61,893 nucleotides of DNA from positions 1-61,893 of the forward strand of contig NZ_SCVH01000101.1 of the NCBI RefSeq assembly GCF_004296935.1. The letters run 5' to 3'. This DNA is from Reyranella sp. Lineage in GTDB: Bacteria; Pseudomonadota; Alphaproteobacteria; Reyranellales; Reyranellaceae. A model generated the notes under the pieces. The model saw only the letters and a list, made by a program, of their open reading frames with translations, was not told the origin of the DNA and did not search any database. Position numbers and translations under genes: made by a program. Below, piece after piece: positions 19,201 through 28,375 of this stretch; the stretch's first letter is position 1; each line of letters opens with the position of its first letter.

Positions 19201-19290
19201 GGTGATGCCAGCGTCAACACGCCCGAATACAAGGCGTTCCTGGTCGATGTGAAGAAGACGTCGGCACCCGCCGCGTCGGCGATGGCATAG
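16201..19290 (+). CDS. fdoG: Formate dehydrogenase alpha subunit, selenocysteine-containing (FDH-N/O type)
   Basis: The catalytic subunit oxidises formate to CO2 at a Mo-bis-MGD/selenocysteine site. The reading frame is interrupted by TGA at 16792-16794 and continues in the same frame. The flanks (TQARI before, [14 protein letters not shown] after) match the selenocysteine site of FdnG/FdoG, so TGA is read as Sec198 of a 1029-residue protein, close to E. coli FdnG (1015). A Tat signal (SRRQFMKVS) leads the protein, so it faces the periplasm. Cysteines in CPYCSVSC plus a later CPRG bind a 4Fe-4S cluster. ATG 16201 has GGAG 6 bases upstream; ATG 16189 is an alternative. Standard gene callers would split it into two genes. 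Confidence 0.96.
16792..16826 (+). promoter_or_regulatory. SECIS element directing UGA to selenocysteine
   Basis: Eleven bases after the UGA, GGTGGCCAGTCTTGGCCCC (16806-16824) folds into a stem with a bulged U and an AGUCUU apical loop. From memory this loop and the bulge are the same as in the E. coli fdnG SECIS. It should bind SelB encoded at 24630. Confidence 0.9.
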
Positions 19291-19304
19291 GGGAGGAGGC
19301 GAAC

Positions 19305-20207
19305 ATGGCTACGCTGCAATCCCTCGACATCCGCCGCCGCTCGGCCTCCACCGAGGCCCCGCCGCAGGTCCGCCAGGGCAGCCTGGAGGTCGCCAAGCTG
19401 ATCGATGTCAGCAAATGCATCGGCTGCAAGGCCTGCCAGTCCGCCTGCCTTTCCTGGAACGACCTGGTCGAGCCGGTCGGTTTCTTCGAGGGCAGCTACA
19501 ACAACCCGCCCGATCTGACGCCGACTTCGTGGACGGTGATGAAGTTCACCGAGTACGAGAAGGGCGACGATCTCGAATGGTTGATCCGCAAGGACGGCTG
19601 CATGCATTGCGACGATCCGGGCTGCCTGAAGGCCTGCCCGGCGCCGGGTGCCATCGTTCAGTATGCCAATGGCATCGTCGACTTCGTCTCGGAGAACTGC
19701 ATCGGCTGCGGCTACTGCGTGAAGGGCTGCCCGTTCAACGTGCCGCGCATCTCCAAGACCGATCGCAAGGCCTACAAGTGCACGCTCTGCGTGGACCGGG
19801 TCGCGGTCGGCCAGGCGCCGGCCTGCGCCAAGGCCTGCCCGACCCAGGCGATCTACTTCGGCTCCAAGGAAGACATGCTCGACCATGCCGACAAGCGGAT
19901 CATCGACCTGAAGTCGCGCGGCTACGAGAAGGCCGGTCTCTACGACCCGCCCGGTGTCGGCGGCACGCACGTGATGTACGTGCTGCATCACGCCGACAAG
20001 CCGTCGCTCTACGCCGGGCTGCCGGACGATCCCAGGATCAGTCCGCTGGTCGGTCTCTGGAAGGGCGTCCTGAAGCCCCTTTCCCTGGCCGCCATCGCTT
20101 TCGCTGGCGTGTTCGGGTTCCTGCACTACGTCACCAAGGGGCCAAACGAGGTCTCCGAGAGCGACGAGCGCAAGGGCGATGATCTGGCCGGAGGAAAAGG
20201 CGCATGA
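19305..20207 (+). CDS. fdoH: Formate dehydrogenase beta subunit, 4x[4Fe-4S]
   Basis: The 300-residue protein carries four ferredoxin-type cysteine clusters: [11 protein letters not shown] near residue 38, [13 protein letters not shown] near 100, [12 protein letters not shown] near 132 and CTLCVDRV...CAKACP near 159. It passes electrons from the alpha subunit to the cytochrome b subunit. A single C-terminal membrane helix (about 259-277) anchors it, as in FdnH/FdoH. It begins 14 bases after fdoG behind GGGGAGG and overlaps fdoI by 4 bases (ATGA). Confidence 0.95.
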   Translation: MATLQSLDIRRRSASTEAPPQVRQGSLEVAKLIDVSKCIGCKACQSACLSWNDLVEPVGFFEGSYNNPPDLTPTSWTVMKFTEYEKGDDLEWLIRKDGCMHCDDPGCLKACPAPGAIVQYANGIVDFVSENCIGCGYCVKGCPFNVPRISKTDRKAYKCTLCVDRVAVGQAPACAKACPTQAIYFGSKEDMLDHADKRIIDLKSRGYEKAGLYDPPGVGGTHVMYVLHHADKPSLYAGLPDDPRISPLVGLWKGVLKPLSLAAIAFAGVFGFLHYVTKGPNEVSESDERKGDDLAGGKGA

Positions 20208-20833
20208 GCGCGGACAAGAAAGTCGTCGCCCGCTACACGACCGCGGCCCGCATCAACCACTGGATCACCGCCGCGTCGTTGATCCTGTTGGCCTTGAGCG
20301 GGATGGCGTTGTTCCACCCGTCGCTGTTCTTCCTGACCCACCTGTTCGGCGGCGGCCAGGCCACGCGTGCGATCCATCCGTGGATCGGCGTCGTGCTGGC
20401 CATCAGCTTCCTCGGCCTGTTCTTCCGTTTCTTCACACTCAATTTCTGGAATCGCGATGACACGATCTGGATGAAGAATCTCGGCAAGGTGATCAACGAC
20501 AACGAAGAGGGCATGCCCGAGCTCGGCAAGTACAACGCCGGCCAGAAGCTCGTCTTCTGGGGCCAGTCCATCCTCATCCTGCTGCTGTTCTGCAGCGGCA
20601 TCGTCCTGTGGGATGTCTATTTCGAGGACTACACCACGATCGACCAGAAGCGGCTCTCAGCGGTCGTTCATGCGCTGTGTGCGATCGGCGCCATCCTGAT
20701 CTGGATTGTCCATGTCTATGCCGCGATCTGGGTGAAGGGTACCTTGCGCGCCATGACCCGCGGCTCCGTGACCCGTGGCTGGAGCTGGAAGCACCATCGC
20801 AAGTGGTTCCGCCAGGAAGTCGGGAAGCCCTGA
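20204..20833 (+). CDS. fdoI: Formate dehydrogenase gamma subunit, cytochrome b556
   Basis: The 209-residue protein has four membrane helices and belongs to the cytochrome b561/FdnI family. Histidines in ARINHWIT (helix 1) and in the last helix ([10 protein letters not shown]) fit heme b ligands. It passes electrons from formate to the quinone pool in the inner membrane. The start overlaps the fdoH stop, and fdhE starts inside or at its 3' end, so the four genes form one operon. Confidence 0.95.
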   Translation: MSADKKVVARYTTAARINHWITAASLILLALSGMALFHPSLFFLTHLFGGGQATRAIHPWIGVVLAISFLGLFFRFFTLNFWNRDDTIWMKNLGKVINDNEEGMPELGKYNAGQKLVFWGQSILILLLFCSGIVLWDVYFEDYTTIDQKRLSAVVHALCAIGAILIWIVHVYAAIWVKGTLRAMTRGSVTRGWSWKHHRKWFRQEVGKP

Positions 20834-21774
20834 GCAGCGGCCCGAACAATCCACCGCCGGGATTTGCCGAGAACACGCTCGGCGATATCGCCCAGAGCGA
20901 TCCCGTCCGCCTGCCCGATCTCGCGACGGTCTTTTCAGCCCGAGCCGAGCGGCTTCGCACACTGGCTGCGGGTCACGAACTGGAAGATTTCCTGCGGATG
21001 GTTACGGCCCTGGTGGCGGCCCAGCACCAGGCGCTGGCGGACCTGCCGCCGGGCTCCTTGCCGGGGCCGGCCGAGGTCGCCAAGGCAAGGCTCGTTCAAC
21101 GCGCGCCGCTCGACCCCGTGACCTGGCCGCGCGACGAGAGCTGGCGCGTGGCGCTGCAGCGCCTGCTCGAAAGGATCGACGACAGCGTCCTGCCGGACGC
21201 CGCGCGCCGGGCACGGACGGCGCTCGCCGCGGCGGACCCGGCCGATCTCGAGGCCTTGGCCGACCGCTTTCTCGACGGCAAGGTGGCGGCTGGCGAAGCT
21301 GCCCAGGCGGTGTTCGTGGCGGCCGCGCTGCAGGTTGCCTGGACGCGCATGGCGGCACTCCTCGACGCGGCTGCTCTCGGAGGTGGCGAGGCCGACAGCG
21401 GCCAGTGCCCGGCCTGCGGCTCGCCGCCCGTCTCGGGATTGATCTCTCCCGGCGGCACCAAGTTCGGCCATCGGCACCTGCATTGCTCGCTCTGCGCCAC
21501 AGCCTGGCGTTACGCGCGCGTGCGCTGCGTCCACTGCGGCAGCACCGACAAGATATCCTTCCGACAGCTCGCCGGTACGACCTATCTGCGCGCGGAATGC
21601 TGCGAGCAGTGCCAAGGCTACTCGAAGCTCTTCTATCTGGAGGGCGCCCGCGCGATCGAGCCGTTCGCCGACGACCTCGCCTCTCTCGGGCTCGACGTCC
21701 TGGTGGGCGAGGAGGGTTTTTCCCGCATTCCCAACCCGTTCGTGCTCGGCGTCATGGATCCGTCCGGCGGCTAG
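20803..21774 (+). CDS. fdhE: Formate dehydrogenase accessory protein FdhE
   Basis: The C-terminal half shows the rubredoxin-like zinc cysteines of FdhE: CPACGSPP, CSLC, CVHCG and CCEQC. The helical N-terminal half begins near DLATVFSARAERL. FdhE is needed to mature or quality-check the respiratory enzyme before Tat export. The start is uncertain: GTG 20803 gives 323 residues and overlaps fdoI by 31 bases; a CTG at 20830 overlapping the fdoI TGA is another choice. Family proteins have about 300 residues, so both fit. Confidence 0.9.
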   Translation: MVPPGSREALSSGPNNPPPGFAENTLGDIAQSDPVRLPDLATVFSARAERLRTLAAGHELEDFLRMVTALVAAQHQALADLPPGSLPGPAEVAKARLVQRAPLDPVTWPRDESWRVALQRLLERIDDSVLPDAARRARTALAAADPADLEALADRFLDGKVAAGEAAQAVFVAAALQVAWTRMAALLDAAALGGGEADSGQCPACGSPPVSGLISPGGTKFGHRHLHCSLCATAWRYARVRCVHCGSTDKISFRQLAGTTYLRAECCEQCQGYSKLFYLEGARAIEPFADDLASLGLDVLVGEEGFSRIPNPFVLGVMDPSGG

Positions 21775-22064
21775 GAAGCTGGCGGCCCAGCGGAAACATT
21801 TGATACCAAACGGCCGGCGCTGAGACACCAACGTTACGAGCGCGCGGCGTATATGTTCACCCGTGGCGCACGGGAGGGGTCCCGGTCGCCGCGGCAAGTT
21901 GGGGTTTGGTTCAAGTCTCGGTTTTGCAATTCGCCCTGATGCAGATGCATCCGGGCGCGTGTGGGATGATGCTCCGCCGTGCGCGGTGGGGCGAGGGTGC
22001 TGGCCAAAGAGAGCGAAGGGGTTCGCTCTCGGCCGGCGGGGTTCGAAAACTTGGGGATGTCACC

Positions 22065-22196
22065 ATGAAGTTCATCAATTCGCTGCTCGCGAACGATCTC
22101 GGCTCATCGTCGACGAAGCTCGCCATCATGATCGGCCTGTCGTCCTCGATGGTGCTTGTCCTGGCCCGCCTCGGCGTGGCGGTGGCCGGCCAGTAG
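22065..22196 (+). CDS. Small Flp-pilin-like hydrophobic peptide (43 aa)
   Basis: The peptide starts [16 protein letters not shown], then has one hydrophobic helix (residues about 17-40) and ends VAVAGQ. The layout of a short charged lead, a small Gly-Ser region and one helix resembles a Flp pilin without the GATAIEY processing site seen in the pilins at 44-45 kb. It is preceded by CTTGGGGATGTCACC. It sits alone between fdhE and selA, and no family is assigned with confidence. The 290 bases before it (21775-22064) show no gene and presumably hold a promoter. Confidence 0.45.
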   Translation: MKFINSLLANDLGSSSTKLAIMIGLSSSMVLVLARLGVAVAGQ

Positions 22197-22317
22197 GGGC
22201 CGGCCGGCAAAAGCCGACCTGCGGGCCTGCCTTTCGTTTGATCGGCGGCGCGGGCTGGGCCATCCTGCGGCCTTGCCCGGTGTCTCGTCCGGCACTGGCG
22301 TTCTGGGGAACATATCC

Positions 22318-23689
<1,372 letters not shown>

Positions 23690-23706
<17 letters not shown>

Positions 23707-24463
23707 GCTCTTCGAGAAGGCTCCGTCGACGGAGGAATGTCTTTCCAAAGCGCTCGTCGCCTGGAACGCGGCGGAATACGGCGTGGCTCTCGATCTCTGG
23801 GCGCCGCTCGCGCAGGCCGGCGTGGCGCGGGCGCAGAGCAACATGGGGGCAGCCTTCCTCGAGGGCCGCGGCGTCGCGCGTGACCTGGAGAAGGCCACCG
23901 CCTGGCTGCGCCGGGCGGCCGATCAGGGCGATGCCGGCGGCCAGCGTAACCTGGCGCTTTGCTACTACGAAGGCTGGGGCGTGCCGCAGGATCAGGTCGA
24001 GGCGGCGCACTGGTACGAGAGGGCCGCCGAACAGGACGATCCCGACGCCCAGGACATGCTGTCGTGGATGAAGCTGATCGGTGGCGGCTGTCCGCAGGAC
24101 TACCTTGGCGCCCGGATGTGGGCCGAGAAGGCGGCAGCGCACGGCCGCGTCGGCGCCATGGCGCGGCTGGGCGACATCCACCACAACGCGCTCGGGGTCG
24201 AACGCGATCCGGCGTTGGCCGCCGAGTGGTGGGGCCGTGCTGCGCGCCTGGGCCAGGCCGAAGCGCAGGCGATGCTGGGGGCCGCCTATCTCGCCGGCAA
24301 GGGCGTGGCGCGCGATCCGGTCGAGGCGCTGCACTGGCTGTTGCGAGCCGAGGCGGGCGGCGTCGGCGAACTTGCCGTCGGTTTCCTGCACGAGGCGCAG
24401 GCCCACACCAAACCTTCCCAGCGCGCCGAAGCCGCGCGGCGGGCAGCGGAGCCCCTTTCATGA
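23690..24463 (+). CDS. Sel1-like repeat (TPR-like) protein
   Basis: The 257-residue protein has about five Sel1-type repeats of about 36 residues, each with an A-x-x-x-L-G-x-x-Y/F-x-x-G-x-G-V-x-x-D pattern (for example [39 protein letters not shown]). Such alpha-solenoids bind proteins. There is no signal peptide, so it is cytoplasmic. Its ATG at 23690 lies inside the last codons of selA, and selB follows, so it is inside the sel operon. A role in selenoprotein or formate dehydrogenase assembly is inferred only from position. Confidence 0.85.
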
Positions 24464-24479
24464 GCAGGGTAGGGTTATC

Positions 24480-24629
24480 GCATCTGGTCTTTCGCTGCCC
24501 CCGCGAAGCGGGGGAAGTGCCCCCGAAGGGGGCGAAGGGGGTCAGAAGCATCAATGAATTTCTTCTCCGTGGCTGCCCCCCTCCGGCCTTCGGCCACCTC
24601 CCCCGCAAGCGGGGGAGGAGAAGCTCGCA
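24480..24629. repeat. Intercistronic palindromic element (REP-like), copy 2
   Basis: This gap between the Sel1 gene and selB holds four hairpins. They are CCCCCGCGAAGCGGGGG, GCCCCCGAAGGGGGC, CCGGCCTTCGG and CCCCCGCAAGCGGGGG. On the minus strand the right half reads GGGGGAGGTGGCCG then AAGGCCGGAGGGG, matching the plan of the element at 10053. The selB ribosome-binding site (GGGGGAGGAG) is part of the last hairpin, which may tune SelB synthesis. Confidence 0.75.
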
Positions 24630-26528
24630 ATGATCGTCGGCACCGCGGGCCATATCGATCACGGCAAGACCGCGCTCGTGAAGGCATTGACCGGCGTCGA
24701 TGCCGATCGCCTCAAGGAGGAGAAGGCGCGCGGCATCACCATCGACCTGGGCTACGCCTACAGCGACCTCGGCGACGGCCGGCAGCTCGGCTTCGTCGAC
24801 GTGCCGGGCCACGAGCGCTTCGTGCACAACATGCTGGCGGGTGCGACCGGGATCGACGCGGCCCTGCTGGTCGTCTCGGCGTCCGAGGGCATCAAGCCCC
24901 AGACCGTCGAGCACCTGCAGATCGTCGATCTGCTCGGTCTCGATCGCGGCATCGTTGCCCTCACCAAGTCCGACCTCGCCGACGACGACCAGATCCTGGA
25001 TCGCATGGCGGAGATCGAGACCCTGCTCGCCTCGACGTCGCTGAAGGGCGTGGAGATCGTGCCGGTGTCGGCGCTGACGGGGCAGGGGGTCGACGAGCTG
25101 AAGGCCAAGCTGCTGGCGCTGGGCGAGAGCGGCAAGGGCACGACCGGCTTCGCGAGACTGGCGGTCGACCGCTGCTTCGTGCTGCCGGGCGCGGGTGTCG
25201 TGGTGACGGGAACGATCCATGCCGGCGAAATCAAGGTCGACGACCGGCTGGTGCTCACGCCTTCGGGGTTGGAGGCGCGCGTGCGTTCGCTGCACGCCCA
25301 GAACCGGCCGGCCGAGGTCGGTCGTGCCGGCGAACGCTGTGCGCTCAACCTCTCAGGGCCGCGCCTTTCCAGGGAGGCGATCCGGCGCGGCGACTGGGTC
25401 GTGAGTCCGGAGCTGCACGTGCCGGCCGACCGGGTCGACGTGCGCCTGAAGCTGCTCGCCTCGGAGGGCCAGCCGCTGAAGCACTGGTCGCCGGTCCATA
25501 TCCACCTCGGCTCGGCCCATGTCATGGGACGGGTGGCGCTGCTCGAGGACGACAGGCTGGCGCCTGGCGCGTCGGGACTGGCGCAGCTGGTGCTCGAGGA
25601 GAAGGTGGGAGCATTGGCGGGCGACAGGATCATCCTGCGCGATCCCTCGGCCACGCGCACCCTTGCGGGCGCCACGGTGATCGATCCCTTCGGCCCGCCG
25701 CGCAACCGTCGGTCCGAACGCCGCCGCGCCGAGCTCGCGGCGCTGGACAATGCCGACGCGGAAGTGCTGCCGAAGCTCCTGCGACTGGAGTCGGGCTTCG
25801 TCGAGATGGCTCGCTTCGGGCAGTCGCGCAATCTGCGGCCGGCCGAGGTCGAGGGTCTGCTGCGCGCGGCCGGCGGCGAGAGCCTGGAGGGCTTCGGCTT
25901 TCTGGCCGAAACGCTCGCCGCTGCCCGACTGGATATCGTCGATACGCTAAAAGCCTTCCATGAGGCCAAGCCCGATGCACCGGGCCTGCAGCCGGAGCGG
26001 CTGCGCGTGACATTGAAGAAGCGCTGGCCGATCCCGGTCTTCCGCATCCTGCTCGACAGGGAAGTGCGCGCCAAGAAAGTGACGGTGGATGGGCCGTTCC
26101 TGCGGATACCCGGACATTCGCTCACGCTCGGCCCGAAGGACGAGGCGCTGTGGAACAAGCTCGCCGCGGAGCTCCGGCGCGAGCGCTTCAAGCCGCCGCG
26201 CGTGCGCGACTTCGCCCAGGCCTACAGCGTGCCGGAGCCGGACATGCGCAGGCTCCTGCAGCGGATGGCGCGGATCGGCCGGGTCGTCGAGGTGGCGCCG
26301 GATCAGTACTTCCTGCGGCCGGTGGTGGCCGAAATGATCGGCATCGCCCACGCCTTCGGCCGCGACTTCACCGCCGCGGAGTTCCGCGACAAGCTCGACA
26401 ACGGCCGCAAGGTCGCGATCCTGATCCTGGAGTTCTTCGACCGCCATGGCGTCACGGTGCGTCGCGGCGACCTGCGCCGTGTGGTGCCGCAGAAGCTCGA
26501 ACAGTACGGCGCGCCGTCCGCCGCTTGA
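24630..26528 (+). CDS. selB: Selenocysteine-specific translation elongation factor
   Basis: The 632-residue GTPase delivers Sec-tRNA to UGA codons that carry a SECIS. G1 GTAGHIDHGKT is at the very N-terminus, G3 DVPGHERFVHN near residue 55 and G4 TKSDL near 110. EF-Tu-like domains 2 and 3 follow to about residue 340. A C-terminal string of winged helices (about 380-632) binds the SECIS hairpin. The substrate mRNA in this window is fdoG. The ribosome-binding site lies in a palindromic repeat. Confidence 0.96.
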   Translation: MIVGTAGHIDHGKTALVKALTGVDADRLKEEKARGITIDLGYAYSDLGDGRQLGFVDVPGHERFVHNMLAGATGIDAALLVVSASEGIKPQTVEHLQIVDLLGLDRGIVALTKSDLADDDQILDRMAEIETLLASTSLKGVEIVPVSALTGQGVDELKAKLLALGESGKGTTGFARLAVDRCFVLPGAGVVVTGTIHAGEIKVDDRLVLTPSGLEARVRSLHAQNRPAEVGRAGERCALNLSGPRLSREAIRRGDWVVSPELHVPADRVDVRLKLLASEGQPLKHWSPVHIHLGSAHVMGRVALLEDDRLAPGASGLAQLVLEEKVGALAGDRIILRDPSATRTLAGATVIDPFGPPRNRRSERRRAELAALDNADAEVLPKLLRLESGFVEMARFGQSRNLRPAEVEGLLRAAGGESLEGFGFLAETLAAARLDIVDTLKAFHEAKPDAPGLQPERLRVTLKKRWPIPVFRILLDREVRAKKVTVDGPFLRIPGHSLTLGPKDEALWNKLAAELRRERFKPPRVRDFAQAYSVPEPDMRRLLQRMARIGRVVEVAPDQYFLRPVVAEMIGIAHAFGRDFTAAEFRDKLDNGRKVAILILEFFDRHGVTVRRGDLRRVVPQKLEQYGAPSAA

Positions 26529-26575
26529 GGGCCCGCGCGCCCCAGGTGACAGCGCACCGGTTCTGGGGAATGATC

Positions 26576-26677
26576 GGAAGTGGAGGGGAAGCGCTCCCGG
26601 TGGGGCGGCTGGCCTTCAAAGCCAGAGAGGGCCGCCAGACGGTTCTTAGTGGGTTCGACTCCCACTCTCTTCCGCCA
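26576..26677 (+). tRNA. selC: tRNA-Sec (anticodon TCA)
   Basis: The sequence from GGAAG to TTCCGCCA lies 47 bases after selB. The anticodon arm CTGGC-CTTCAAA-GCCAG places TCA at 26616-26618. CGGTGGGGCGGCTGG before it, a long variable arm and the T arm GTGGG-TTCGACT-CCCAC all parallel E. coli selC. CCA is encoded. At about 102 bases it is longer than the 95-base E. coli gene because of extra D-arm/variable-arm bases; one T-T mismatch is seen at acceptor pair 6. Confidence 0.95.
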
Positions 26678-26721
26678 ATCTCCCATCCGAAGTGGCCCGG
26701 GGAAGCCCAAGAAAGACCGAT
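26664..26721 (+). repeat. Direct repeat copy 1: 3' end of selC plus flank (attL-like)
   Basis: From ACTCTCTTCC in the acceptor stem to AAGAAAGACCGAT downstream, this 58-base stretch recurs imperfectly at 27969-28025. Three identical blocks align: ACTCTCTTCC, ATCCGAAG and CCCAAGAAAGACCGAT. tRNA 3' ends are common integrase sites, so these may be the ends of an old insertion. Confidence 0.6.
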
Positions 26722-26735
26722 CTATCGGTCTTTTT
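26712..26735 (+). terminator. Rho-independent terminator of the sel operon/selC
   Basis: AAAGACCGAT and ATCGGTCTTT form a perfect 10-bp stem with a 2-base gap, followed by TTCCC after the T run. It lies 35 bases after the tRNA CCA end. Only its left arm is present in the second direct repeat at 28025. Confidence 0.85.
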
Positions 26736-26837
26736 CCCTCGCACTTGGTCTGGCACTGGCCTGGATAAGCTATTGCCGGAGACAGCTTCAGCCAATGGCA
26801 CGCCTGTCCCCACTTCCTCTCTCGCCGATCTGACCGC

Positions 26838-27407
26838 TCACGGACAGAGCGGGCGGCCGTCGGGGAGGGTCGCGCGATCGAACGATCGGGACATGCGCGC
26901 GACGACGGCATCGTAGATGCCGCGCTCGGCGGGGACGTAGACCAGCACGAAGGAGGCGAAGTTGGCGCCGCCGCAGGTCGCGCGTGCCTTGTAGTAGACG
27001 ATCGAGTCGCCGGAGATGCCGCTGACCACGGCGCTATTGCGCGAGATGCGCCGGTAGGTTTCCCGGTCGAGGTCCGGCAAGCCCGCCGTGCCCTGTCGCA
27101 TCGCGCTCTCGAGGCTCTGCTGCAGCGCGTTCACTCCCGCCATGACCGTCAGGGTCGCCCCCCTTTCCGATTCGTAGGCGCGCCCGAAGCGGTCGCCGCG
27201 GACGATGCGGAACAGGCGCCTCGGCACGTCGAGGCTGTAGCCGTTGGCGAGGCTGCTCACCGTCCCCCAGCCCAGGGGATCGGCAGCGGGTTCCGCCGCC
27301 GGCGGACAGGCGACCACGAAGTCGGTGAGAGCGGAAGCGCGCTTCCTTGCCGTCGTCGCCGCCGCGCGCCGGAATTTCCTGGTCGTCGAGCAGCGCAACG
27401 CCGCCAT
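26838..27407 (-). CDS. Hypothetical protein, possibly truncated at its N-terminus
   Basis: From about residue 46 on (GWGTVSSLANGYSLDVPRRLF) the protein looks like a secreted soluble domain, with a strand-rich pattern and two well-spaced cysteines (CGG, PLCP). The first 40 residues are arginine-rich, lack a signal peptide and overlap a stretch with better codon usage on the other strand, so the true start or end of intact coding is unclear. No family is recognised. It sits between the two copies of the selC-derived repeat. Confidence 0.45.
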   Translation of the reverse strand: MAALRCSTTRKFRRAAATTARKRASALTDFVVACPPAAEPAADPLGWGTVSSLANGYSLDVPRRLFRIVRGDRFGRAYESERGATLTVMAGVNALQQSLESAMRQGTAGLPDLDRETYRRISRNSAVVSGISGDSIVYYKARATCGGANFASFVLVYVPAERGIYDAVVARMSRSFDRATLPDGRPLCP

Positions 27408-27489
27408 TCGCGACTACGTCGCCGTCTACCAGTTCGATCGTGCCGCAGCGGAGGCCATCCTGGCCTGCCGCCAGCGTCACGGGGCCTGA
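27325..27489 (+). pseudogene. Possible gene fragment (54 codons) with host-like codon bias
   Basis: From GTG 27325 the frame reads MRAEARFLAVVAAARRN and ends in RAAAEAILACRQRHGA. Third codon positions are almost all G or C, unlike a random frame. No family is recognised. It looks like the 3' remnant of a gene whose front was lost, overlapping the 5' part of the minus-strand gene. Confidence 0.25.
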
Positions 27490-27506
27490 TTGAGGAGGAG
27501 ACATCA

Positions 27507-27926
27507 ATGCCAAACCCGATCGACAAAGTTCGTCTGCTTGCCAGTCTTGCCACCGAAGCCATGGGCCAGGGCATAAGCGTGCACCGGGAAGGCGACAGCG
27601 TGCTGCGCGGAGAGAAGGAAGCGATCAAGGCCAAGTGGTTCCTGGGTGGCAAGAAATCTGTCTACAGCTTCTCCTGCCGCCTCGACGAAGCGCAGCACAC
27701 CGCGACCTTCCGCGAGATGATCGTGGACCGATCGTGGGGTATTGCGCCCCCCAGCTTCAAGGTCGAATCCTACTCCCAGAGCGGCACCACGGTGACGTCC
27801 AAGACCGTGGAGAAGGCCGTCGGCGGAGGCGGTACGCAGGAACTCGGCCGCTGGCGCGACGCCTGCTCGACCACGGTTGGCGCCGCCGGGTGGATATTCA
27901 AGCACGAGCCGACGGCGATCCCCTGA
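27507..27926 (+). CDS. Hypothetical protein (139 aa)
   Basis: The start follows a strong GAGGAGGAGACATCA site. The protein is soluble, without a signal peptide, and contains AIKAKWFLGGKKSVYSFSC and a Gly-rich turn near residue 105. No family is recognised. It lies inside the segment flanked by selC-like repeats, so it may be cargo of an old insertion. Confidence 0.65.
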   Translation: MPNPIDKVRLLASLATEAMGQGISVHREGDSVLRGEKEAIKAKWFLGGKKSVYSFSCRLDEAQHTATFREMIVDRSWGIAPPSFKVESYSQSGTTVTSKTVEKAVGGGGTQELGRWRDACSTTVGAAGWIFKHEPTAIP

Positions 27927-27968
27927 CGGAGGGCGGATAGTCGGTTTTCGCTCCGGGTGGAACTTGCC

Positions 27969-28025
27969 ACTCTCTTCCACCAATTCTAATCCGAAGCGCT
28001 CCAACGACACCCAAGAAAGACCGAT
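27969..28025 (+). repeat. Direct repeat copy 2: diverged copy of the selC 3' end and flank (attR-like)
   Basis: This stretch aligns with 26664-26721, from ACTCTCTTCC (acceptor stem) through CCAAT to CCCAAGAAAGACCGAT. The terminator's right arm is missing here. Bases just upstream (AACTTGCC) also resemble the tRNA T-arm 3' side. Confidence 0.6.
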
Positions 28026-28218
28026 TGGGCAATTTCCCGTGCTCATTGTCCCGGACTGTGCCGCACGGCGGCCTTAAGCATCGGCTTGTAGGTAAGGAAG
28101 AACTTCTTTTCTCTTGGTTCGGATCCAGACGCGTCGCTGATGAAGGCGCGGGACGCGAGCGGCGCGGCGCGTTAGGATGTAGACGAGCCGATCTGCCAGG
28201 TTTGGGGGCAGGCCGGCC

Positions 28219-28375
28219 TTGGGGATTGATGTTGATCAGCGAGCGCGTCGTACGGGACTGGTGGCAATTCTGGCATCGGAGGTCGCCGGATGCTCGCGTT
28301 TCCAATCGCAATGGACGTTTCGAGCGCGCTCTGGCGCGGCGCCATCAACGCGAGGACTGGCGCCAAGGCAATCGC
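28219..28375 (+). pseudogene. Degenerate N-terminus of a class III adenylate cyclase
   Basis: One frame reads GLVAILASEVAGCSRF, which aligns at 10 of 15 positions with LAAILAADVAGYSRL at the start of the intact cyclase at 29433. The similarity fades afterwards and the frame runs into the SBP gene. This looks like a decayed copy of the cyclase front, suggesting the cyclase-SBP arrangement once existed here too. Confidence 0.35.

Noticed and set aside
24480-24629. Rho-independent terminator between the Sel1 gene and selB
   Set aside because: The hairpins have no T run and the operon continues; the plan matches the repeat at 10053.
26722-28000. A complete genomic island at selC
   Set aside because: No integrase, relaxase or replication gene is present; only two unknown genes lie between the repeats, so only an insertion scar is claimed.
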